In this document: positions 1 to 6,671 of the stretch, piece after piece
How positions within the stretch are numbered: position 1 is the stretch's first letter
Layout of the letters: each line of letters starts with the position of its first letter
Assembly (NCBI GenBank): GCA_910586755.1
Contig: CAJUJM010000081.1
Coordinates: forward strand, 1 to 54,381
Direction: 5' to 3'
Length of the DNA stretch: 54,381 bases
Origin: an uncultured Lachnospiraceae bacterium
GTDB lineage: Bacteria > Bacillota > Clostridia > Lachnospirales > Lachnospiraceae
Program-made: the position numbers and the translations under genes
The notes under the pieces: model-generated
Told to the model about the DNA's origin: nothing
Database searches by the model: none
Seen by the model: only the letters and a program-made list of their open reading frames with translations

Positions 1-116
1 AGATTCATATAGGCAATTTTTGAAATTCTATACTCATTTTAGTAAGTACTATTGTTTATATAAGGAAACATTCTTACACTAAAAGTATTTCAAAGGATTT
101 TAGGAGGATGAGACAT
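1..116. other. AT-rich leader upstream of the first gene
   Basis: This stretch is AT-rich and has no open frame that could be a gene. A ribosome binding site (AGGAGG, 102-107) ends it. TATA-like sequences occur (TATACT at 29-34, TATATA near 57), but I cannot pair either with a convincing -35 inside the window, so the promoter of the first gene is left unassigned. Confidence 0.5.
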
Positions 117-1241
117 ATGTTGGATTTAAAACGGGATTACTCCATAAAGCCGGAACTTGAAAAGCTGGTTTCCACAGAGTATTTAAGAAAAAAGGCCCAG
201 ATTTACCTTACAGAAGAAAACCCGCATATTACAGATGAGAGCTGCGGGCGCAGCCCGGGGACTCCGCACGATTTTTATTCGGAAGGTGATTACTGGTGGC
301 CTAATCCGCAGACTAAGAACGGGCTTCCCTATATCCGCAGGGACGGGGAAAGCAATCCGGATAATTTCAGCGGCCACAGGCTTATCCTGCGAAGAATGCG
401 TAATCAGGTAAGTACATTGGCGCTGGCCTACAAGATGTTTGGAGGCGAGATTTATGCGGCAAAGGCTGTTCAGGTACTAGAAGAATATTTCATTGACGAA
501 AGCACGAAAATGAATCCAAATCTGGATTATGCCCAGGCTATTGCGGGAATCTGTACCGGCAGAGGCATCGGAGCCATTGACACGATCCATCTGGCAGATG
601 TGCCCTTTGCCATAGAGGCTTTGAAAGGATCCCAGGCAATGACGGAGAAGATTTATCATGGCCTGACAGACTGGTTTGCAGCATATCTGGGCTGGTTTTT
701 AAGCTCCAGAAATGGAATTGAGGAGATGAACACAGAAAACAATCATTGTGTGTGCTATTTTATGCAGGCAGCCGTATTTTCCCGCTTTACTGATAATATA
801 CAGCTGCTGGAATTCTGCCGTATGCAGTATAAGACGCGCCTGCTGCCCCAGATGGAACAGGATGGATCCTTCCCCCTGGAGCTTGCCAGGACAAAACCAT
901 ACAATTATTCCGCCTTCCTGCTGGACAATTTAACCAGCATATGTCAGCTGCTCTCCACACCGGAGGATGATCTGTGGCTCTATGAAACAGCAGACGGTAA
1001 AAGCTACAAAAAGGCGCTGGATTTTTTGGAGCCCTATATCTTGGATAAATCTATCTGGCCCTATCCGAAGGATGTGGAACATTTTGACGCCTTTCCCGTG
1101 CGCTATTCCTTCCTGATTTTTGCCGGCCATGCCCTGGGACGACAGGAGTTAATCGACTTTTATTTAAGCCTGCCTGAGAAAATTACGGACGAGGAGGCAC
1201 TGCGGAATCTGGCGGTTCGGACGCCTGTTTTGTGGATGTAG
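117..1241 (+). CDS. Alginate-lyase-family protein (PF05426-like), probably cytoplasmic
   Basis: A 374-residue protein resembling the alginate lyase superfamily (alpha/alpha toroid, PL5-like). Visible hallmarks are YWWPNP near residue 59, an ENNH motif in the middle matching the catalytic Asn-Asn-His region of the family, and ELART...YNYS in the C-terminal third, where the family has its Arg/Tyr pair. Those enzymes cut uronate-containing polysaccharides by beta-elimination, but many Firmicutes members have unknown substrates. There is no signal peptide, unlike secreted PL5 lyases, so it probably acts on imported oligosaccharides. The start at 117 is preferred over an in-frame ATG at 108 because AGGAGG (102-107) abuts 108 and is 9 nt from 117. 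It is a single gene convergent with the MATE exporter. A link to the sulfated-glycan locus 10 kb away is inference. Confidence 0.72.
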   Translation: MLDLKRDYSIKPELEKLVSTEYLRKKAQIYLTEENPHITDESCGRSPGTPHDFYSEGDYWWPNPQTKNGLPYIRRDGESNPDNFSGHRLILRRMRNQVSTLALAYKMFGGEIYAAKAVQVLEEYFIDESTKMNPNLDYAQAIAGICTGRGIGAIDTIHLADVPFAIEALKGSQAMTEKIYHGLTDWFAAYLGWFLSSRNGIEEMNTENNHCVCYFMQAAVFSRFTDNIQLLEFCRMQYKTRLLPQMEQDGSFPLELARTKPYNYSAFLLDNLTSICQLLSTPEDDLWLYETADGKSYKKALDFLEPYILDKSIWPYPKDVEHFDAFPVRYSFLIFAGHALGRQELIDFYLSLPEKITDEEALRNLAVRTPVLWM

Positions 1242-1242
1242 G

Positions 1243-1279
1243 AATAAAGGCGTTGTCCCCAAATACCTGGGACAGCGCC
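1243..1279 (-). terminator. Rho-independent terminator of the MATE gene
   Basis: The arms GGCGTTGTCCC (1249-1259) and GGGACAGCGCC (1269-1279) form an 11-bp stem with one G-U wobble. On the minus strand the hairpin is followed by TTTATT, which fits termination of the MATE transcript. It also lies just after the stop of the plus-strand lyase-family gene, but no T-run follows on that strand. Confidence 0.7.
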
Positions 1280-1307
1280 ATAGGCTGGTACTGATGGTAA
1301 AGGCAGC

Positions 1308-2732
1308 TTATATGGCCTGCCGCAGACAGAGAATTCTCCTTTTTCCAAAAGTAATATGGTATTCTCTGCAAATCTGACGGATAGTGAAAAAGCCGATAAC
1401 GGCAGACAAAAGGCCTACGCCGATATTACTTACAGCCATGACAATACCCACACTGATACTTCCCAAAGAGGTGAAAGTCTGAAGACCCCACAGAACCGGG
1501 ATGCGAAACGCGAATACCCGGCAGAAATTAATAAACAGAGTGGCTTTGGTTTTTCCGAAACCATAAAGCATCCCTACTACTGCAGAATTAATTCCCAGAG
1601 GGATAGCGCCCCAGGCCTCAAAGCGATAGATGCCCATAATCATCTGCTGAAAGGCCGGATCGTTTTGGGCAAAGGCCCAGGAAATCTGACGGAGGAACAC
1701 CAGATTTAAAACCATGGTGACAGCGCTGACTCCCACGTTTACCGCCGCAGTACAAAAGAACACATGAAGGGCGCGGGCGGGTTTTCCGGCTCCCAGGTTT
1801 TGGCTGATAATGGCGGAGCTGCCGTCCTGAAAGCCAATATGAGGGGTAGTGCTGATGCCGCCGATGTTGTTGGAGATTCCAAGGGCTCCCACGGTTAATG
1901 CTCCATAAACGGTACTCATAGAGTTGACCAGAACTTTCCCCAGAGAAAACGCCGCTTTTTCCACAATTACCGGGCCGGATATGGACAAAACCGGAAGGGC
2001 TACTCTTTTATTAAAAGAAATACCAGACAGAGAAAAGCCAAAGGCGCTGCCCGGCTGGCAGATATGAAATGCCGCCACGGAAAACATCAGAGCCTGAGAG
2101 ATAATAGTGGCAGCGGCGATCATATGAATCCCCATATGGAATACATAGACAAAAAGGGCTGTCAGGATTAATTTTACTGCAATCACCAGAAGATTAAGAT
2201 ACAGAATCCTTCTGGAATTACCTCTGGCGCGCTCAACAGCGATATAAACGTGATTGAAAAACATAATCACCATGCCGATGAGATCCAGACGAAAATAAGA
2301 AACACCATCAGACATAAATTCTTCCGGAGTACCAGCCAGCCGTAGGAATTCAGGGGTGAAAGGAAGAAGCACGGCCAGCAAAAGGATGCTGACAACGGCA
2401 CACAGAGCGTATAAAGTACTGACCCGCTTTTTTACCAGATCCAGATCTCCGGCGCCGTAGGCTTCGCTGATTTTCATACCGGCCCCCACCGCTAATCCTC
2501 CGCCTAAAGCTGCCAAAGTCATATCAAGCTGAGCCAGATAAGATACGGTCGAAACGGCAGAAGAACTGATGTGGGCGGCCATCATAGAATCCAGGATCTT
2601 AAAAAGCTGATTTAAACTCTCATAAAGAGCTAAAGGCAGGCTGACATACAGGACTACCTTCCAGGGCGGAGAATTCAGGGAAAATTCCCGGAATTTTTCG
2701 TCTTTTTCGGATAAAGCGGCTTGGGATTTCAT
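1308..2732 (-). CDS. MATE family multidrug/drug-sodium antiporter
   Basis: A 474-residue polytopic membrane protein of usual MATE length. The N-terminal half has the family pattern of a short helix before LPLALYESLNQLFKILDSMM, then GGGLAVGAGMKISEAYGAGD. The second half begins near VLSISGPVIVEKAAF and contains GFQDGSSAIISQNLGAGKP, which repeats the G-x-x-x-x-Q-x-x-GAG motif seen at the end of helix 7 or 8 in MATE proteins. About twelve hydrophobic segments are visible. Such proteins export cationic drugs or metabolites using Na+ or H+ gradients; the substrate cannot be predicted. It follows the LacI regulator gene on the same strand but has its own terminator-separated upstream region and a candidate promoter. 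The RBS (AAAGGA) sits inside a small palindrome, AGAAAGG-TT-CCTTTCT (2734-2749). Confidence 0.9.
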   Translation of the reverse strand: MKSQAALSEKDEKFREFSLNSPPWKVVLYVSLPLALYESLNQLFKILDSMMAAHISSSAVSTVSYLAQLDMTLAALGGGLAVGAGMKISEAYGAGDLDLVKKRVSTLYALCAVVSILLLAVLLPFTPEFLRLAGTPEEFMSDGVSYFRLDLIGMVIMFFNHVYIAVERARGNSRRILYLNLLVIAVKLILTALFVYVFHMGIHMIAAATIISQALMFSVAAFHICQPGSAFGFSLSGISFNKRVALPVLSISGPVIVEKAAFSLGKVLVNSMSTVYGALTVGALGISNNIGGISTTPHIGFQDGSSAIISQNLGAGKPARALHVFFCTAAVNVGVSAVTMVLNLVFLRQISWAFAQNDPAFQQMIMGIYRFEAWGAIPLGINSAVVGMLYGFGKTKATLFINFCRVFAFRIPVLWGLQTFTSLGSISVGIVMAVSNIGVGLLSAVIGFFTIRQICREYHITFGKRRILCLRQAI

Positions 2733-2791
2733 AGAAAGGTTCCTTTCTGCAAAGTAAATTTGACACGGAGATATCCTTGTTTGCTGAGGGT

Positions 2792-2820
2792 ATCATAATA
2801 CAAAAATCAAAGCATTTCCA
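2792..2820 (-). promoter_or_regulatory. Candidate promoter of the MATE gene
   Basis: On the minus strand, TGGAAA (2815-2820) and TATGAT (2792-2797) are separated by 17 nt. The -35 matches the consensus at four of six positions. The rest of 2733-2904 is AT-rich and holds only this, the palindrome over the RBS and the lacI terminator. Confidence 0.4.
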
Positions 2821-2867
2821 TAGATTTTCTGTCCGATTTTTCAAATACTACAGATTTTTTGTCCTTT

Positions 2868-2911
2868 CTTGAAAAAATAATAAACAGCGGCAAAGCATTG
2901 CAGCTTACCGC
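2868..2911 (-). terminator. Terminator overlapping the lacI-type stop codon
   Basis: On the minus strand a GC-rich imperfect stem (2887-2911) begins within the last codons of the LacI-type gene and is followed by a T-rich tail of about 15 nt. It separates the regulator from the downstream MATE gene. Confidence 0.6.
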
Positions 2912-3912
2912 CGGGTAGACACAAAGCTGATTGTAGATTCTCTGGCAATGACGCGAGACTCTAATTCGTACATATATGGCTCTGTACCATTGTTGATCTG
3001 ATCCAGCAAAACTTCCACGGATTTTTTTCCAATCTCATCCAAAGGCTGAGCCAGGGCGGTGAGCTTGGGGCTGATTTCCTTGGCCAGCAGGGAATTGTCA
3101 AAACCGGCAATGGCAATGTCCTGTGGAACTGAATATCCAAGCTCACGAAAAGCAGCGATGGCTTCACAGGCTGTAATGTCATCATTGGCCAGATAAGCCT
3201 CACAATGTAGTCCTGAATTTGCAGCATATTCTTTTACCAGCTTATAGACCAGGCTGGCATTCATATTCTCCGGCGCCGGACATTCAATTACATCGGTCAG
3301 ATTGATTCGGCTGGCAGACAAATACTGCTGAAACCCTGCGTATTTTATGGCGGAGGTAGATTCTTTAGTAGGGCCGATATATCCTATTTTTTGAAACCCC
3401 ATGTTCACAAAATGCTTGGCTATCTGCTGGCCGCCGTTATAATGGGAGATATATACGCTGCTAAATCCCTCCATCTTTTTGGTAATCATCACTGCCGGAA
3501 CCTGCAGGCGCTGATAGGCGGGCAGACTCTGCTTCGTAGAAACCGGGACTGCGATTACGCCATCCACTTTTCTCTGGCGCAGCTGGGCAAGGATGTTTTT
3601 CTCTTTGTCCAGACTGCGGTGCGTATTGCAGATAATAACGCTGTATCCTTCATAAAATGCCTGGTTTTCTATGGATTCTATGATTTCACTGAAAAAAGGG
3701 TAGGCAATTTCCGGAACCAGCAGGCCGATGATGTTTGTCCGGTTTCCTGCCAGGCTTTGGGCGATGAGATTCGGTTCATAATCCAGTTCTTTGACCCAGT
3801 AGAGTACCTTTTGGCGTGTCTCTGCTTTGACAGAAGGGTGGTTGGAGAGAACCCTGGAAACGGTGACCCTGGAGACCCCCGCTTTATCGGCAATATCCTG
3901 CATACTGACCAT
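2905..3912 (-). CDS. LacI-family transcriptional regulator
   Basis: A 335-residue repressor or activator. The N-terminus is a classical LacI headpiece (MQDIADKAGVSRVTVSRVLS, then a hinge helix around NLIAQSLAGNRT). It is followed by a type I periplasmic-binding-protein-like effector domain with the usual signatures IGLLVPEIAYPFFSEIIESIE and PQDIAIAGFDNS. The ATG at 3912 is chosen over the in-frame codon at 3951 because AAGGAGG lies 7 nt upstream (3920-3926) and the promoter would start transcription near 3953. It lies downstream of the PTS gene but is separated by a strong hairpin and has its own TTGACA/TAAAAT promoter. Paired LacI-type operators in front of the PTS gene and the divergent HAD/GH13/GH36 operon make these its likely targets (inference). 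The effector is unknown. Confidence 0.9.
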   Translation of the reverse strand: MVSMQDIADKAGVSRVTVSRVLSNHPSVKAETRQKVLYWVKELDYEPNLIAQSLAGNRTNIIGLLVPEIAYPFFSEIIESIENQAFYEGYSVIICNTHRSLDKEKNILAQLRQRKVDGVIAVPVSTKQSLPAYQRLQVPAVMITKKMEGFSSVYISHYNGGQQIAKHFVNMGFQKIGYIGPTKESTSAIKYAGFQQYLSASRINLTDVIECPAPENMNASLVYKLVKEYAANSGLHCEAYLANDDITACEAIAAFRELGYSVPQDIAIAGFDNSLLAKEISPKLTALAQPLDEIGKKSVEVLLDQINNGTEPYMYELESRVIARESTISFVSTRR

Positions 3913-3959
3913 GGCGTTACCTCCTTCATACATTTGAATCTGTAATCTCATATAGGGAT

Positions 3960-3988
3960 ATTTTATTCCTGACCACCACTGTTGTCAA
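3960..3988 (-). promoter_or_regulatory. Promoter of the lacI-type regulator
   Basis: On the minus strand a perfect TTGACA (3983-3988) and TAAAAT (3960-3965) are separated by 17 nt. It lies immediately downstream of the PTS terminator hairpin, so the regulator is transcribed independently. Confidence 0.75.
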
Positions 3989-3990
3989 GA

Positions 3991-4024
3991 ATAGAAAAGC
4001 CACCCGGCCGGGTGGCTTTTCTAT
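3991..4024 (-). terminator. Bidirectional-type terminator after the PTS gene
   Basis: A perfect inverted repeat with 17-nt arms (3991-4007 and 4008-4024), GC-rich in the centre (GCCACCCGG/CCGGGTGGC) and flanked by A/T runs on both sides. On the minus strand the descending arm ends in TTTTCTAT. It ends transcription from the PTS gene. Confidence 0.85.
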
Positions 4025-4028
4025 CATG

Positions 4029-4125
4029 CTATCATGCTTATCAGCTGCCGCCGGGCTTAAACTGGCCGGAAGCTGCAGCTTCAACAGAGACCAGCTCCCC
4101 ATAGACAGCAGGAGGAACCTCCTTT
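4029..4125 (-). pseudogene. Possible remnant of a PTS EIIA linker/domain in the +1 frame
   Basis: After the PTS stop codon the +1 frame stays open to a stop near 4041. It reads KKEVPPAVYGELVSVEAAAS followed by GQFKPGGS. The block VPPAVYGELVSVEAA resembles the start of a glucose-type EIIA domain (a VxAPxxGExVxLEE pattern). The junction lies at an A-rich run (AAAGGAAATAAAAAGG). Either a degraded EIIA start or a frameshift is possible. The resemblance is short, so this is tentative. Confidence 0.25.
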
Positions 4126-5556
4126 TTATTTCCTTTGGGAGTTGTCGGCTTCCATAACTTCCGCAGGTACTGCGAAGAACCAGCACAGGCAGAAAGCGGC
4201 GGTAAAGGTAGCAAGGGCAAGTAATACATACATTGCCAGCTGAGAAGGAGAGTATATGTACAGCAGCAGTCCCGGAATAGTGGTTATGCCGTTGCCGGTG
4301 CCCTTCATTCCAAGCAGCATGGCGATCATGCCGGCTATACCATTGATGGAGCAGCTGAGAAGAAACGGCTTCATGCCATAACGCAGGATGACACCGAATA
4401 AAGCTGGTTCACCGATACCCAGCAGGGCAGATGCCGTGGCGCTGGGACCGATGGCGCGAACTTCTTTTTTCCTGGCCTTTAAGGAGATGGCAAGACATAC
4501 GCCGGCGGAGGAAAAGCCGCACATACACAAAATGGCGTTGAAAGGGTTAAATCCGGTGCTGGCCAGCAGGCTGATCTCCAACATATTGAAGATATGGTGG
4601 ACACCGGTAAGGGTGATAATAGACCAGAAGAAGCCTACTATCAGACCGCCAATGCCAAGAGGAAGTTCCAGTGCATATTCTACAATGACTAACAAAACAT
4701 TTTCCAGCGCATGCAGAAGCGGCCCGATTACCAGAAGAGACAAAATTAACATAACAAACAGTACCAGAAAAGGTGTAAGCATAAAGTCGAAAACTGCCGG
4801 AACTGTTTTTCGCAGTTTCTTTTCCAGCTTACTGCCTATGACGCCTGCTACGAAGGCGGGGAGAATACTGCCCTGATAACCGACGATAGGAATAAAGCCA
4901 AAAAGCATCAGCGGAGTTACGCCGCTGGAAGGGTCTGCCACAGAGTAGGCATTTGGCAGGGAGCCATTTACCAGCATCAGTCCAAGAATTAGACCGAGTA
5001 CCGGAGAGCCGCCAAATACACGGAACGTGGACCAGCATACAATAGCGGGCAGGAAAGCGAAAGTAGTACCGGAAAGCACGTCCACCAGAACCTGGAATGT
5101 CTTGGGTATATCCGCATTGGTCATACCAAGTAAAGACAGGAAATTATCATTGAGTAAAGCACCCTTCAGACCGAGAAACAAACCCGTAGCTACCAGGGCG
5201 GGGATAACAGGGACAAATACATCCCCAAAAGTACGGATGGCTTTTTGCAGTTGGTTTTTACCATCCATTTTTGCTTCTTTTGCTTCGCTTGCAGTGGTTT
5301 CGGCAATACCAAGCTGTATTATCTGCTCATAGACACGGTTGACATGGCCGGTGCCGAAGATAATCTGATATTGTCCGGCTGTAAAGAAAGTTCCTTTCAC
5401 AGCATCAATTTCGCCGACTTTTTCGTCGTCGGCCAGAGAACGGTCTGCGACAATAAGGCGCAGGCGGGTGGCACAATGGGCGGCAGACTTGATATTTTCC
5501 GATCCGCCGACGGCCTGAATGACTTCTTTTGCTATTTTTGCATAATCGTAGTTCAT
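4126..5556 (-). CDS. PTS EIIBC permease, glucose/sucrose/beta-glucoside superfamily
   Basis: A 476-residue phosphotransferase permease. The EIIB domain comes first (residues 1-90), with the phosphorylated Cys in SAAHCATRLRL (Cys28) and the typical YQIIFGTGHVNRVY segment. It is followed by an EIIC membrane domain of about ten helices with GVHHIFNMLEISLL and the GIGEPALFGV signature. This architecture is that of ScrA/SacP/TreB-type transporters, which import and phosphorylate disaccharides. There is no EIIA domain, so a separate EIIA would be needed. RBS AAGGAGGA lies at 5561-5568. It is divergent from an operon encoding a phosphatase, an amylosucrase-like enzyme and an alpha-galactosidase, and shares an operator type with it. 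A sucrose- or galactosyl-sucrose-type substrate is therefore plausible but unproven. Confidence 0.88.
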   Translation of the reverse strand: MNYDYAKIAKEVIQAVGGSENIKSAAHCATRLRLIVADRSLADDEKVGEIDAVKGTFFTAGQYQIIFGTGHVNRVYEQIIQLGIAETTASEAKEAKMDGKNQLQKAIRTFGDVFVPVIPALVATGLFLGLKGALLNDNFLSLLGMTNADIPKTFQVLVDVLSGTTFAFLPAIVCWSTFRVFGGSPVLGLILGLMLVNGSLPNAYSVADPSSGVTPLMLFGFIPIVGYQGSILPAFVAGVIGSKLEKKLRKTVPAVFDFMLTPFLVLFVMLILSLLVIGPLLHALENVLLVIVEYALELPLGIGGLIVGFFWSIITLTGVHHIFNMLEISLLASTGFNPFNAILCMCGFSSAGVCLAISLKARKKEVRAIGPSATASALLGIGEPALFGVILRYGMKPFLLSCSINGIAGMIAMLLGMKGTGNGITTIPGLLLYIYSPSQLAMYVLLALATFTAAFCLCWFFAVPAEVMEADNSQRK

Positions 5557-5605
5557 AGCATCCTCCTTGACGTTTTGTTTTAATATACAATACGGCTGTA
5601 CAAAA

Positions 5606-5619
5606 TGTACACGCGTTCA
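5606..5619. promoter_or_regulatory. LacI/CcpA-type operator in front of the PTS gene
   Basis: TGTACACGCGTTCA has the TG-N4-CG-N4-CA pattern with a central CpG that is typical of LacI-family operators. On the minus strand it begins 7 nt downstream of the PTS -10, that is, over the expected start point, a repressing position. It shares the half-site CGTGTACA with the second operator at 5782. Confidence 0.65.
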
Positions 5620-5626
5620 TAAGGTG

Positions 5627-5656
5627 AGAATATCACGTATTAGAATATAAAGTCAA
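5627..5656 (-). promoter_or_regulatory. Promoter of the PTS gene
   Basis: On the minus strand TTGACT (5651-5656) and TATTCT (5627-5632) are separated by 18 nt, upstream of the operator and the RBS. Confidence 0.55.
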
Positions 5657-5744
5657 TACCATATTAGAAAAAAGTACATTTTCAGCATTTCAGACAAAAG
5701 ACGGGGTGATGCTTTGTTAAAAACAGAAAAAGAGATAGGGCAGA

Positions 5745-5773
5745 TTGACAGTATAGTTTGAGGAATGTATAAT
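5745..5773 (+). promoter_or_regulatory. Consensus promoter of the HAD/GH13/GH36 operon
   Basis: Perfect TTGACA (5745-5750) and TATAAT (5768-5773) are separated by 17 nt. Such a perfect promoter would need repression; an operator follows 8 nt downstream of the -10. Confidence 0.85.
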
Positions 5774-5781
5774 AATTTTAA

Positions 5782-5795
5782 TGAAAGCGTGTACA
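5782..5795. promoter_or_regulatory. LacI/CcpA-type operator in front of the HAD operon
   Basis: TGAAAGCGTGTACA has TG, central CG and CA at the LacI-family spacing and covers the expected transcription start. It matches the CcpA cre consensus at 13 of 14 positions by eye, so catabolite repression is an alternative reading. Its half-site CGTGTACA recurs in the PTS operator at 5606-5619, in the opposite orientation relative to each gene. Confidence 0.7.
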
Positions 5796-5823
5796 TAATA
5801 AAATTATATTTAAGGAGGTTATC

Positions 5824-6654
5824 ATGGATCAGAAACTGATTTTTTTGGATATTGACGGTACACTGACAGAACCGGGGAAAAATGTCCCGCCCCCATCAGC
5901 AGTGGAAGCAGTCCGACGGGCCCGTGGAAAGGGCCACAAAGTAGTATTGTGTTCCGGGAGGAATTATGGGATGCTTTTTCCTGTGCTGGAGTTTGGTTTT
6001 GACGGTCTGATCGCCAGTGCCGGCGGCTATATTGAGTATAATGGCCAGGTGGTTTACGACTGCCCCATGACTCCGGAGCAGCAGGCCCGGGTACTGGATG
6101 TTTTTAAGGAAAGCGGCATTTACCGTACCATAGGGGGAAGAAGTCACAGTTATACTGATGAGGGGTTTAAGGAATTCCTTGCGGAAAATGGACAATCCAA
6201 GGCAAACAGCGAGCTGCTGCGGTGGCGGATTCAGATTGAGAATGAACTGAACATCCAACCCATGTCAGCATACGATGGGGAACCTATTTATGGCATGGCA
6301 TTTATGAGCAGGGGGGCGGAGCGTCTGAAAAAGCCCATGCAGCTACTAAAGGATGAATTTGATTTCTGTATTCAGGACGAAGATGCCTGCGGCATTGTGA
6401 ATGGGGAACTGGCCAGTAAAGCATTTAATAAAGGGAAAGCAGTGGAAAGATTATGTGAATTTTTGAGTATTCCCAGGACGGATACAATTGCTGTCGGAGA
6501 CAGCATGAACGATCTGGAGATGCTTCAGGCTGCGGAAATCGGGGTCTGCATGGCAAACGGAAGCCCTTCTCTGCAGAAGGTTGCCGATATGATCTGTCCG
6601 TCAGTAACAGAAAACGGCCTTTACCATGCTTTTGAAAAACTGGACCTGATTTAG
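5824..6654 (+). CDS. HAD superfamily Cof-type (IIB) sugar phosphatase
   Basis: A 276-residue HAD hydrolase of the Cof/SPP-like subfamily. Motif I is FLDIDGTL with the catalytic Asp9 and Asp11. Motif II is VVLCSGRN, a Lys is present in FNKGKAVERL, and motif IV is AVGDSMNDLEML. The large cap inserted between motifs II and III is of the IIB type. Such enzymes dephosphorylate sugar phosphates in the cytoplasm. RBS AAGGAGG lies 8 nt upstream. It is first in a three-gene operon with only 17 nt before the GH13 gene. An appealing role is to remove the phosphate that the divergent PTS attaches, giving a free sugar for the glycosidases behind it. That is inference; general Cof phosphatases are promiscuous. 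Confidence 0.85.
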   Translation: MDQKLIFLDIDGTLTEPGKNVPPPSAVEAVRRARGKGHKVVLCSGRNYGMLFPVLEFGFDGLIASAGGYIEYNGQVVYDCPMTPEQQARVLDVFKESGIYRTIGGRSHSYTDEGFKEFLAENGQSKANSELLRWRIQIENELNIQPMSAYDGEPIYGMAFMSRGAERLKKPMQLLKDEFDFCIQDEDACGIVNGELASKAFNKGKAVERLCEFLSIPRTDTIAVGDSMNDLEMLQAAEIGVCMANGSPSLQKVADMICPSVTENGLYHAFEKLDLI

Positions 6655-6671
6655 GAAAGAAGGTGGAAAGA

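Noticed and set aside
2734..2749. AGAAAGG-TT-CCTTTCT palindrome over the MATE RBS as an operator
   Set aside because: It is short and purine/pyrimidine-biased and could arise from the Shine-Dalgarno itself. There is not enough evidence to call a site.
3391..3945. 184-residue open frame on the plus strand within the LacI-type gene
   Set aside because: It is the antisense shadow of a clear LacI-family gene, has no RBS and shows no recognisable motifs.
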